A stretch of DNA of 14,313 nucleotides, taken from an uncultured Clostridia bacterium. GTDB taxonomy: Bacteria; Bacillota_A; Clostridia; TANB77; CAG-508. Both the position numbers and the translations under genes were made by a program. Positions 1 to 8,321 of this stretch are shown here, piece by piece. Numbering within the stretch: the first letter of the stretch is position 1; each line of letters begins with the position of its first letter. The stretch spans positions 1 to 14,313 of the forward strand of contig CANQZZ010000029.1 of assembly GCA_947628465.1 (NCBI GenBank). Reading direction: 5' to 3'. Under the pieces are notes generated by a model that saw only the letters and a program-made list of their open reading frames with translations, was not told where the DNA came from and made no database searches.

Positions 1-19
1 TTTCAGATAATTTTATCAT
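1..19 (-). CDS. Possible start of a further minus-strand gene, cut by the window edge
   Basis: Downstream of valS an ATG at 19-17 opens a frame reading M-I-K-L-S-E before the window ends. It is preceded by an AGAGGTG ribosome binding site about nine bases upstream (around 29-35). The arrangement of stop, hairpin, Shine-Dalgarno and ATG suggests the next gene of the same string. Six codons are too few to name a product. folC often follows valS in Firmicutes, but nothing here supports that choice. Confidence 0.35.
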
Positions 20-77
20 AGAATTATTCACCTCTGTTTAATTCTATGTATCATATTTAAGATTATTACACAATTTA

Positions 78-111
78 GGGCGTAATTTGGTTACTTTTAC
101 CAATTACGCCC
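78..111 (-). terminator. Hairpin just after valS, weak terminator candidate
   Basis: An inverted repeat of about 13 base pairs with one bulged base (GGGCGTAATT-GGT against ACC-A-AATTACGCCC) and a seven-base loop starts six bases after the valS stop codon. On the minus strand it is not followed by a run of T, so it may be a processing or mRNA-stability hairpin, or a partial terminator, rather than a strong intrinsic terminator. A possible next gene begins about 60 bases further on. Confidence 0.45.
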
Positions 112-117
112 ATTACA

Positions 118-2781
118 TTATTTTAATCCATTTATTCTTTCATCAATTGATGCAATTATTTCATTGAATTTTGCTTGTTTTGCTTTTTCTTCTTCTACTT
201 TGCATGCTGGTGCTTTTGCAATAAATCCTGGATTTGATAACATTTTATCTGTTTTTTCTTTTTCAACTAGAACTTTTGCCTTTTCTTTTTCTAGTCTTTC
301 TATTTCCTCTTTAATGTCTACTAAATCTTCAAAAGGCATAAATACTTCTAGTCCTTTTGCTACAACATTTATTGCATTTTGTGGAATATCTTGTTTTGTT
401 TCTTGTATTACTATCTCATCACTAAATCCTAATTTTTTCAAAAATTCTTCTGATTCTTTTATAACTTTTTCATAATCTTTAGTTACAAATATTAATTTAG
501 ATTTTTTTGATGGATGTACATTCATTGTTGCTCTTACATTTCTTATTCCTGTAATTATCTCTTTTAATACTTCTACTTTTTCTTCTTCATCTTTAAATTC
601 TAAGCCTTTATCATATTCAGGATATTTTGCAATCATTATGCTTTCGTCATTATTATATAGTTCTTTATATATTTTTTCAGTTACAAATGGCATAAATGGA
701 TGCAATAGTTTTAATGAATCTGATAATACTTTATTTAATACATATTGTGCAGTTTTTCTAGTTTTTCCTTCTTTGTTGTATAGTCTTGGTTTTACAATTT
801 CAATATACCAATCGCAAAATTCATTCCAGATAAACGTATAGATTTTATCAATAGCTACACCTAAGTCATAGTTATCCATATTTACTTTTATTTCTGCTAC
901 TAATGTATTTAATTTCGATAATATCCATTTATCTTCTACTTGAAGATTAGCAGTTATTTCTTGAATGTTAGTTTTTAAAAAGTCTTCATTTGCACCCTCT
1001 AAATTCATAAGTACAAATTTTGCTGCATTCCATACTTTGTTTGCAAAGTTTGATGCTGCCTCTAGTTTTTCTGGCATGAATCTCATATCATTTCCTGCAG
1101 ATGTACCAGATATTAGAGAAAATCTTAAGGCATCTGCTGAATATTCATCTATTATCTCTAATGGATCTATTCCATTTCCTAAAGATTTAGACATTTTTCT
1201 TCCTTGACTATCTCTTACAATTCCATGAATAAATACATCTTTGAATGGAACTTCTCCTGTTTGTTCCAATGCAGAGAACATCATTCTTACAACCCAGAAG
1301 AATATAATATCATAACCTGTAACTAATGTATTTGTAGGATAAAATGTTTTTAAATCTTCTGTTTCTTCTGGCCAACCAAGTGTTGAAAATGGCCATAACG
1401 CACTACTAAACCATGTATCTAAAGTGTCTGGATCGTGAGTAAGATTTTTGCTTCCACATTTTTCACATTTTTCTGGTTTCTCTACATCAACATTAATATG
1501 TCCACAGTCATCACAATAGTATGCTGGTATTTGATGTCCCCACCATAACTGTCGAGATATACACCAATCTTGTATATTATTTAACCAATTAAAATATGTT
1601 TTTTCAAATTTTTGTGGTACAAATCTTGTATCACCTTTTTTTACTGCTTCTATTGCAGGTTTTGCAAGTTCTTTCATTGCAACAAACCATTGGTCTGATA
1701 CTTTTGGCTCTATTGTAGTTTTACATCTATCGTGTTTGCCAACATTGTGAGTATAGTCTTCTATTTTAACTAAATTTCCAAGTTCTTTTAATTTATCTAC
1801 TATTTTTTCTCTTGCGGTGTACATATCTAATCCCTTATATTCTGGAACTAAATCATTCATTTTGAAATTTTCGTCAAATACTTCAATTATTTCTAAGTTA
1901 TGACTAAGCCCTGCTTGATAATCATTTGGATCACATGCAGGTGTGATTTTAACACATCCAGTACCAAATTCTGTTTCTACAAATTCATCTGCTATAATTG
2001 GAATTTCTTTATTCATTATAGGAAGTATACATTTTTTACCTACTAAATCTTTGTATCTCTCATCATCTGGATGAACAGCAACTGCGGTATCTCCAAGCAT
2101 TGTTTCTGGTCTTGTTGTTGCAACAGTTAGGTATCTATCTTCACCTACTACTTTATATTTAATATGCCATAAATGTGTAGGTTCTTCTTCGTATTCTACT
2201 TCTGCATCTGAAATTGATGTATTACAACATGGGCACCAATTTATCATTCTTTTTCCTTTATATATAAGTCCTTTATCATAAAGTTTTTTAAATACTACTA
2301 AAACTGCTTTTGATAAACCTTCATCCATTGTAAATCTAGAGCGACTCCAATCTGCTGAGCAACCTAATTTTTTTTGTTGTTTTACAATTGTTCCACCATA
2401 TTCTTTAGTCCACTCCCATGCTCTTTCTAAAAATTTTTCTCTTCCTAAATTCCATTTAGTTGTTCCCTCACTTTTAAGTTTATCTACAAGTTTTACTTCA
2501 GTAGAAATTGCAGAGTGGTCCGTTCCAGGAAGCCATAAAGTATTATATCCTTGCATCCTTTTATATCTAATTAAAATATCTTGAAGTGTTCCATCTAAAG
2601 CATGTCCCATGTGAAGCTTTCCTGTTACATTTGGAGGAGGCATCATTATGCAATAAGGCTCCTTTGTTTTATCCATGCTTGGTTTAAAATATCCTTTTTT
2701 CTCCCAATTTTCATAAATCTCTTCTTCAAAACCCTTTGGTTCATATTTTCCTTCTAAATTATGTTTACAATTTTCGCACAT
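118..2781 (-). CDS. valS: Valine--tRNA ligase (ValRS)
   Basis: Charges tRNA-Val with valine in the cytoplasm; a class I aminoacyl-tRNA synthetase with an editing domain. The 887 residues are a normal bacterial length. The HIGH-type signature is HMGH at residues 57-60, after PPPNVTGK, and KMSKS lies at 529-533. The CP1 editing region contains TTRPETMLGDTAVAVHP. Cysteine pairs in CPCC and in CDDC/CEKC suggest bound zinc. The C-terminus is the usual charged coiled coil with the NPGF motif. The start ATG follows AAGGAGAG about nine bases upstream. A short Cys-containing leader (MCENCKHN) before the conserved YEP motif is slightly unusual. It is the last complete gene of the string, 36 bases after the small membrane protein gene. 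It contains no in-frame CGG codon. Confidence 0.98.
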   Translation of the reverse strand: MCENCKHNLEGKYEPKGFEEEIYENWEKKGYFKPSMDKTKEPYCIMMPPPNVTGKLHMGHALDGTLQDILIRYKRMQGYNTLWLPGTDHSAISTEVKLVDKLKSEGTTKWNLGREKFLERAWEWTKEYGGTIVKQQKKLGCSADWSRSRFTMDEGLSKAVLVVFKKLYDKGLIYKGKRMINWCPCCNTSISDAEVEYEEEPTHLWHIKYKVVGEDRYLTVATTRPETMLGDTAVAVHPDDERYKDLVGKKCILPIMNKEIPIIADEFVETEFGTGCVKITPACDPNDYQAGLSHNLEIIEVFDENFKMNDLVPEYKGLDMYTAREKIVDKLKELGNLVKIEDYTHNVGKHDRCKTTIEPKVSDQWFVAMKELAKPAIEAVKKGDTRFVPQKFEKTYFNWLNNIQDWCISRQLWWGHQIPAYYCDDCGHINVDVEKPEKCEKCGSKNLTHDPDTLDTWFSSALWPFSTLGWPEETEDLKTFYPTNTLVTGYDIIFFWVVRMMFSALEQTGEVPFKDVFIHGIVRDSQGRKMSKSLGNGIDPLEIIDEYSADALRFSLISGTSAGNDMRFMPEKLEAASNFANKVWNAAKFVLMNLEGANEDFLKTNIQEITANLQVEDKWILSKLNTLVAEIKVNMDNYDLGVAIDKIYTFIWNEFCDWYIEIVKPRLYNKEGKTRKTAQYVLNKVLSDSLKLLHPFMPFVTEKIYKELYNNDESIMIAKYPEYDKGLEFKDEEEKVEVLKEIITGIRNVRATMNVHPSKKSKLIFVTKDYEKVIKESEEFLKKLGFSDEIVIQETKQDIPQNAINVVAKGLEVFMPFEDLVDIKEEIERLEKEKAKVLVEKEKTDKMLSNPGFIAKAPACKVEEEKAKQAKFNEIIASIDERINGLK

Positions 2782-2817
2782 ATTTTTTTCTCTCCTTTTA
2801 TTTCAAATCAATGTTTT

Positions 2818-3003
2818 TTATATATTGCAATATACTAAAATCATTCCAATTACACTTAATACAAATCCTACTAATTTTAATCCAAGTGTTGCATCATTTT
2901 GATCTCCAAAACCAAATACTTTTTTTGTTATTGGTCTTGCATCATATATTAGTATTACTCCAAACATTGCTAAAATTATTCCTATTACAAATAGTACTTT
3001 CAT
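2818..3003 (-). CDS. Small two-helix membrane protein of unknown function
   Basis: A 61-residue protein whose ATG at 3003-3001 has AAAAGGA upstream; a longer in-frame start at 3036 would overlap the end of holA and has no better site. Residues about 3-20 and 42-60 are hydrophobic and probably form two membrane helices. They are joined by a short polar loop containing YDARP, two lysines and GFGDQND. I do not recognise a named family. It sits 17 bases after holA and 36 bases before valS, so it is very likely co-transcribed with both. Nothing in it suggests enzymatic activity. Confidence 0.75.
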   Translation of the reverse strand: MKVLFVIGIILAMFGVILIYDARPITKKVFGFGDQNDATLGLKLVGFVLSVIGMILVYCNI

Positions 3004-3020
3004 TATTCCACATCCTTTTT

Positions 3021-4037
3021 TTAAATATATGTACATAGTATTGCTTCTAACCCTATGTTTATATCTATTAATCCTGATTTATAATTATTATCTAATTTTA
3101 TTAATTCAACTAGTATTTTTTTTAGTTCATTCGTTTTAAAATATCCTGCTTGTCTTTTGTATTTAGAAACTAAAAATGTTTGATTTGGTTTCAAATTTAA
3201 TACTGTCAAAACATCTCTACTTTCTTCAATACATAGTTTTGTTAAATATATTTTTTTGAAATGGTTATATAATGTTATTAATATCTTTTGTACTGGTTCT
3301 TTATTATATATCAATTCTTTTAATATTTCCATAGCTTTTGCTATATCTTTTTTCCCTAATTCATCTGTTAAATCAAATATCCTTGCCTCAAATTCTTTTG
3401 TAGCTAACTTTTCTACCGCTTCTTTTGTTATAGTTTCACCTTTTCCTGTATATTCAATAAGTTTCCTGATTTCATTTATTAAATTTTGCATATTTGTTCC
3501 TGATGTTTCTATAATGAGGTCCAGGTTCCTTTCATCTACATTTACCGAATAAGCATTGCAAATAACTTTTAACCTTCTTTTTATATCTATTGGTTTTAAT
3601 CGTTCAAAATTGCAAACTATTCCATTTCCTTCTATTACTTTTGTAAGTTCGCATTTTGATATATCATCTTCTATAAATACTAATATTAAACTTTCCTTTA
3701 TTTCTTCTATATTTTCTTTTATATATTCTGCTAATTTTTTTTGCAACTCATTATTTGATTTTGAATTTGCTTTGCGTTCTTTTTTAAGAAGTCCTGCATT
3801 TTTTACAATTATTAATTTTTTTTCAAATCCAAAAGCTGGAGTTTCCATATCAAATATTATATTTTCTGCATTTGTTTCATCTATTTGAATATAGTTTATA
3901 CCTAATACTAATTCTCCAAATAGCTTCTTTATTTTTTTTACTGCATTTTCTAATAAATATAATTCTTCTCCATAAAAAAGATATATACTATTTAATTTAC
4001 CTTGTTTTAGTTCTTTTTCTAGATTGTCTACTGTCAT
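3021..4037 (-). CDS. holA: DNA polymerase III delta subunit (clamp loader)
   Basis: The delta subunit opens the beta sliding clamp within the clamp-loader complex at the replication fork. The 338-residue protein begins near the typical N-terminal HolA pattern IYLFYGEELYLLENAVKKI (residues about 17-35), which forms the first part of the AAA+-like fold. It has the expected lysine/glutamate-rich helical middle and a C-terminal collar-like helical domain ending in GLIDINIGLEAILCTYI. I chose the ATG at 4037 because a clean TAAGGAG lies just upstream; the longer open frame to 4082 would run into ruvC. It starts 10 bases after the ruvC stop, so the two are probably translated from one mRNA. Confidence 0.93.
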   Translation of the reverse strand: MTVDNLEKELKQGKLNSIYLFYGEELYLLENAVKKIKKLFGELVLGINYIQIDETNAENIIFDMETPAFGFEKKLIIVKNAGLLKKERKANSKSNNELQKKLAEYIKENIEEIKESLILVFIEDDISKCELTKVIEGNGIVCNFERLKPIDIKRRLKVICNAYSVNVDERNLDLIIETSGTNMQNLINEIRKLIEYTGKGETITKEAVEKLATKEFEARIFDLTDELGKKDIAKAMEILKELIYNKEPVQKILITLYNHFKKIYLTKLCIEESRDVLTVLNLKPNQTFLVSKYKRQAGYFKTNELKKILVELIKLDNNYKSGLIDINIGLEAILCTYI

Positions 4038-4047
4038 TATTTTCTCC

Positions 4048-4533
4048 TTACAATTTTTCTGAAAACTTGCATGAGTGTGCATGGCATATTGCTGCTGCCA
4101 TACTGTCTGTTGTATCGTCTAATTTTGGAAGGCTTTCAACATTTAATATGGTTTTTACCATCCTTTGTACTTGCATTTTATCTGCTCTTCCATAACCTGT
4201 TACTGCTTGCTTTATTTGTAGTGGTGTATATTCAAATGTTGGTACATTGTTTTTACATCCTACTATTAAAACAACACCTCTTGCTTGTGCAACATTTATT
4301 GCTGTTTTTGCATTGTTATTAAAAAATAACTCTTCTACTGATATTGCATCTGGTTTATATTTATCTATAAGTAAGCTTAAATCATCATATATTTTTGTAA
4401 GCCTTAATGGAAATGATACCCCTGCTTTTGTTGTGACAGCTCCGCTATCTATTAATTTAAATTTATTTCCTTGATAATCTATTATGCTATATCCTGTTAT
4501 TGCAAAGCCAGGATCAATCCCTAGTATTCGCAT
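4048..4533 (-). CDS. ruvC: Crossover junction endodeoxyribonuclease RuvC
   Basis: Resolves Holliday junctions by paired nicking during homologous recombination. The 161 residues are the standard RuvC length. The RNase H-like fold and four acidic catalytic positions are visible: D7 in GIDPG, E67 in SVEELFF, and D140 and D143 in DDTTDSMAAAICH. The Q-V-TGYGRADK segment (residues 109-119) is also typical. The start overlaps the last 20 bases of a 49-codon gene in another frame, whose mRNA supplies the AAGGGA-like ribosome site, so translation may be coupled. The usual partners ruvA and ruvB are not next to it; holA follows instead. Confidence 0.97.
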   Translation of the reverse strand: MRILGIDPGFAITGYSIIDYQGNKFKLIDSGAVTTKAGVSFPLRLTKIYDDLSLLIDKYKPDAISVEELFFNNNAKTAINVAQARGVVLIVGCKNNVPTFEYTPLQIKQAVTGYGRADKMQVQRMVKTILNVESLPKLDDTTDSMAAAICHAHSCKFSEKL

Positions 4534-4663
4534 CCTCTATCCCTTCCCTATGTTTTTCTAATTCTAATATATCGCTAATAATTTTTTTACAATTTTCTGC
4601 TTGCTTCTTATTCATTTCTTGTAACCAAAAGTTATCTGTAGGTCTTTTTGCATCAGTATTCAT
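4514..4663 (-). CDS. Small 49-codon gene bridging the debranching enzyme gene and ruvC
   Basis: On the minus strand an ATG at 4663 opens 49 codons ending in TGA at 4514-4516. The start overlaps the last 11 bases of the debranching enzyme gene and the end overlaps the first 20 bases of ruvC, both in different frames. The translated peptide begins MNTDAKRPTDNFWL, and its second half is charged and probably helical (KKIISDILELEKHREGIED). No strong Shine-Dalgarno is visible, so expression would depend on coupling to the upstream gene; an internal ATG at codon 17 is an alternative start. I do not recognise a family. The tight packing and lack of other coding in 4534-4652 favour a real gene. Confidence 0.6.
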   Translation of the reverse strand: MNTDAKRPTDNFWLQEMNKKQAENCKKIISDILELEKHREGIEDANTRD

Positions 4664-6698
4664 ATATTATTTTAAATACTTCTGCTACGCTCCATCCTTG
4701 AGCTATTGTTCCTTTTGGCAAATACGGTGTCTTTGAATCATATATTTCTGCAATACTTCCTATTGTTCCTCTTTCATATAATTCTTTTATAAATGTTTTT
4801 CTTGTTGTTTCAATAAATTCTTTTCTCTTTGCTTCTAGCTCTTTCTTTTTTGTTTTAGTTTTTTCAAATTTAATTTTATTGTTTAATGTGTCAAAGTATA
4901 GTCCTAAAAGCCATGGCCATGTTATTCCTTGATGATAACTTGAATCTCTTTTAAAACTATCACCTTCGTAAACATCTATATATCCTTTTTCACCTTTTGC
5001 AAGCGTTTTTAAACCATATTTATTAAGTAATTTTTTAGTTACTGTTTCAAACATTTCTTCAGCAACCTCACTATTAGGCTCTAATACTGGATGACTAAGT
5101 GCTGTTGCAAATAGCTGATTTGGTCTTGTTTTTGTATCACCTAATACATCATATAAGCATTTTTTCTTTTTGTTATAAAATTTACTTTCAAAAGAGTCCC
5201 TACATTTATTTGCTAATTCTTCATATTTTTTTGCCTTTTTTATTTTTCCAAATTTATTGCTTAATTCTTGCATAATTTTTAGGCTGTTATACCACATAGC
5301 GTTTACTTCAACTGCTTTTCCATTTCTAGGGGTAAAACAATAATTTCCATATTTTGCATCCATCCAAGTGTTTTGCGTATTTTCTGTTCCTGAGGAAATT
5401 AGTCCATCTTCATCTAAAAATATATTATTATCATCTAGGTCTATTCCTTTTATATAGTTTTCTATTATTATTACTAATTTATCATATATATTATCTTTTA
5501 CAAATTTATAATTTGCTGTATATTTTAAATATTTATATACCGCTTCAAATAGCAAAAGAGAACTGTCTACGCTATTATATAATGGCCTATTATCATATCC
5601 AGAATATCCATTTGGAACTAGTCCAAATTTTATATCTCGTACTGTTGTAAGTAATACATCTTTTGCAACATCATATCTTTTAGTTTTTAAGAGAAGTCCC
5701 TCAAATGAAATTAAACTATCTCTTCCCCAATCTAGAAACCAAGGGTATCCTGCAATAATTGTGTGAAGTGCAAAACTTGGTCTATAAACTATAAAATTAT
5801 CTATTGCAATACAAAAATCTCTTAATAGAGTTCTTTTTTCTAATTCTTCTTTTGATATTTTTTCTATGTCTTGCTTTTTATCAATTAGTTCGGTTTTATA
5901 CATTAATTCATTTATTCTAATAATTTCTCTGTTTATTACTTTTTTTACATTTATTTCTTCTATATTTTCTTCTAATGAGCATACAAATTCTATTTCTTTT
6001 TGTGACTCACTAGGAATCATTATTTCATATCTTCCTGGAACAGATAAATTCTCCTCTGGGAAAAATCCTCTTTTTTCTTCCTCTAAATAATACATATCCC
6101 TAAATGTATCATTGTGATGCTCAATATATTTCCCATCAGATAAATGCATATATATTGGGTACTCTGAAAATTTATCTACTTCTATTTTTACTTTTTTATC
6201 TTTTATATTTTGCTTTAAATCAAATTCATGATTAGTAGTCATTGTGTGAAAATCTCTAAAGTTTATAACTGGCGATACAGTAAATTTTATTTCTTTATTT
6301 TTTGGATTGTCTATTTTGTATAAAATACAAACAGTATTTTTTCCATGTTCCATACATATTAATTTTTTTATTGTAATTTCTTTTACCTTATATGTAAAAA
6401 TTGGTATGTATTCTTTTTCAAATTCTGTTTGATATTTAAATCCTTCTGAAATATAGTTTTTGCAAATATTTGAATATATATTATAGTTTTCTCCATCTAT
6501 TTCTACTGATTCATCTAATTTAGAAAGTATAAGATGTCTTCTTGAAGGAGGATTAAGTGGTGCAATTAATAATCCATGATATTTTCTAGTATTTATTCCA
6601 AACACAGTAGATGCACTATATCCACCTATTCCATTTGTTATAATCCATTCCTTTTCTATTGCTTCTTTTAATGTTAAATCTTTTGTTTTTATTTTCAT
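4653..6698 (-). CDS. Glycogen debranching enzyme (amylo-alpha-1,6-glucosidase type)
   Basis: A 681-residue protein resembling bacterial amylo-alpha-1,6-glucosidases (GH133-like), which hydrolyse the alpha-1,6 branch glucose of glycogen or related alpha-glucans. The N-terminal part (about 1-250) is the beta-rich GDE_N-type domain: EWIITNGIGGYSAST followed by NTRKYHGLL. The C-terminal part (about 290-681) is an (alpha/alpha)6 barrel with GYPWFLDWGRDSL (D323-W-G-R-D), TPRNGKAVEVNAMWYN and YHQGITWPWLLGLY (H near 588). No transferase domain is present, unlike the eukaryotic bifunctional enzyme. The start has AAAGGAAT upstream. No signal peptide, so cytoplasmic. Lying 24 bases after the yvcK-like gene, it links carbon storage to the wall and gluconeogenesis genes upstream. 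Confidence 0.9.
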   Translation of the reverse strand: MKIKTKDLTLKEAIEKEWIITNGIGGYSASTVFGINTRKYHGLLIAPLNPPSRRHLILSKLDESVEIDGENYNIYSNICKNYISEGFKYQTEFEKEYIPIFTYKVKEITIKKLICMEHGKNTVCILYKIDNPKNKEIKFTVSPVINFRDFHTMTTNHEFDLKQNIKDKKVKIEVDKFSEYPIYMHLSDGKYIEHHNDTFRDMYYLEEEKRGFFPEENLSVPGRYEIMIPSESQKEIEFVCSLEENIEEINVKKVINREIIRINELMYKTELIDKKQDIEKISKEELEKRTLLRDFCIAIDNFIVYRPSFALHTIIAGYPWFLDWGRDSLISFEGLLLKTKRYDVAKDVLLTTVRDIKFGLVPNGYSGYDNRPLYNSVDSSLLLFEAVYKYLKYTANYKFVKDNIYDKLVIIIENYIKGIDLDDNNIFLDEDGLISSGTENTQNTWMDAKYGNYCFTPRNGKAVEVNAMWYNSLKIMQELSNKFGKIKKAKKYEELANKCRDSFESKFYNKKKKCLYDVLGDTKTRPNQLFATALSHPVLEPNSEVAEEMFETVTKKLLNKYGLKTLAKGEKGYIDVYEGDSFKRDSSYHQGITWPWLLGLYFDTLNNKIKFEKTKTKKKELEAKRKEFIETTRKTFIKELYERGTIGSIAEIYDSKTPYLPKGTIAQGWSVAEVFKIIYEY

Positions 6699-6722
6699 TA
6701 GTATTCCTTTCCGAAAACTTAT

Positions 6723-8321
6723 TTATTTTTTCTTACTTTTATTATATGTTTCTCTCAAGAATTTTTCTTTCTCTTTTTGTTCTTCTTCATCTATCATTTT
6801 TCTTGCTTGCTCATGAATTCTAATATTCTCAAGTCTTGTTTTTTCACTTTCTTTTATAGAATTTATTCTTTCACTATATTTATTAGTAAATTTACTTGTC
6901 CTTTTTACTCTTTTTACTCTTTTTCCTTCTTTGTTTTTATCCTTATTTTCTTCTTTAAATCTTTTAGCTTTTTTAATTTCTTCTTTTTCTTTCTTGTTTT
7001 CTTCTTTTAATTGTGAATTTAATAACATATATTGTTCATCATTGTGTTTATCTTTAAATCTTAAATCACCACAAATAAGTTCTATTATTAATTTTGCTGT
7101 TTTATCTGGATCATGTTTAATATATCCACCTTCAGCTAATGCAAGCTCTCCTTTTATTAACCTAATTCCTTTACTTTTAATATTTGCTGTATCTATATTT
7201 ACAATATCAGATCCCATTAAATTATATTTTCTAACATATTCAGGTACAATTTCTCCTACATCTGATATACAAAAATCTATTATTCCATCTCCACTATGCT
7301 CTAATATGCTGTTTATATGGTCAGATACTTCATAATCATCAGTTTGTCCAGGTTCTGTCATAATGTTAGAAATATATATTTTTAATGCTTTGCTTGTTCT
7401 AATAGTTTTTGATACATTTTTTATAAGTAAATTTGGTATAACATTAGTATAAAGACTTCCTGGTCCTATAATTATTGCATCTGCTTTTTTTATTGCATCT
7501 AATACTCCCGGCGCTGTTCTACAATTTGATGGATTTATATATACTCTGTTTATTTTTGTTACTTTATTTGTTACTGTTTCTGCTATTTTACTTTTATCTG
7601 TAACTACTGTACCATCTTGCAATTCTGCACATATATTCATTTCGTCTAATGTTACTGGAAGAACTCGTCCTACCATTGATAAAATATTGCTTGATTTTTC
7701 AATACTACTTGTAAAATCCCCATAAACTTTTTGCATTACATGAAGATATAAATCTCCAAAATTTAGATTTTTAAGTTTTCCCTCTGTAAAATTATAATCT
7801 ATGATACTATTCATTTCTTCTGTATTTGTTGAAAGTGCTATTAAACTACTTTTTATATCATCTACTGGATTTAATTTTAATTCTCTTATAGATGCAGTTG
7901 GCTTTCCATAAGCTGATACTGGAACTATTGCAGTTAAATTACTAGTATAATTTTTAAGTCCTTTTAATACATTATTTATTCCATTTCCTCCACCAATTAC
8001 AACAATATTTGGTCCTTTTTCATATATAGGATTTTTTGTAACTAGTTTATTTAATCCTGTATCATTACTTGCTTCATTTACTTTAGTTTTTTCTATTAAT
8101 AACTCTAAGTTTCTTCTTTGAATATATACAATTCCTAATATAAAGCAAGTAAAACCTACAACAAATGTTATAATTATTTGAAGCAAATCTACTACTCCTA
8201 ATTTCTCAGTTGTTAGGACTTTTGAAAATCCAAAACATGTAAGTACTATTCCTACTAATATTAAAAATATCCATCTTTTCATTTTTGTACTGTTTTTAAA
8301 CCAATTAAAAAAATCTTTCAT
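6723..8321 (-). CDS. YvcK/CofD-like protein with membrane anchor and altered ligand motif
   Basis: A 532-residue member of the YvcK (gluconeogenesis factor)/CofD-like family; YvcK of Bacillus binds UDP-sugars and is needed for wall synthesis on gluconeogenic carbon. Two N-terminal hydrophobic helices (about 17-36 and 43-67) precede the Rossmann-like domain, which starts at about 105 with VVIGGGNGINNVLKGLK. Later landmarks are DAIIIGPGSLYTNVIPNLL and SNIMTEPGQTDDY. The usual DDGGSSGRLR segment after the second strand is replaced here by SAYGKPTASIRE (136-147), so ligand binding may differ. The tail (about 435-532) is highly charged, Lys/Glu-rich and probably coiled coil. The ATG overlaps the murB stop by one base (TAATG). 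rapZ and whiA, common neighbours in Firmicutes, are absent. Confidence 0.85.
   Translation of the reverse strand: MKDFFNWFKNSTKMKRWIFLILVGIVLTCFGFSKVLTTEKLGVVDLLQIIITFVVGFTCFILGIVYIQRRNLELLIEKTKVNEASNDTGLNKLVTKNPIYEKGPNIVVIGGGNGINNVLKGLKNYTSNLTAIVPVSAYGKPTASIRELKLNPVDDIKSSLIALSTNTEEMNSIIDYNFTEGKLKNLNFGDLYLHVMQKVYGDFTSSIEKSSNILSMVGRVLPVTLDEMNICAELQDGTVVTDKSKIAETVTNKVTKINRVYINPSNCRTAPGVLDAIKKADAIIIGPGSLYTNVIPNLLIKNVSKTIRTSKALKIYISNIMTEPGQTDDYEVSDHINSILEHSGDGIIDFCISDVGEIVPEYVRKYNLMGSDIVNIDTANIKSKGIRLIKGELALAEGGYIKHDPDKTAKLIIELICGDLRFKDKHNDEQYMLLNSQLKEENKKEKEEIKKAKRFKEENKDKNKEGKRVKRVKRTSKFTNKYSERINSIKESEKTRLENIRIHEQARKMIDEEEQKEKEKFLRETYNKSKKK

Noticed and set aside
6712..6714. CGG near 6711-6713 as a fourth site
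   Set aside because: It lies in the 24-base gap before the debranching enzyme start, outside any coding frame.
6777..7335. Long plus-strand open frames opposite the yvcK-like, valS and holA genes
   Set aside because: They lie antisense to well-supported genes, are rich in Phe/Leu/Ser as expected from AT-rich antisense, and lack ribosome sites and recognisable motifs.
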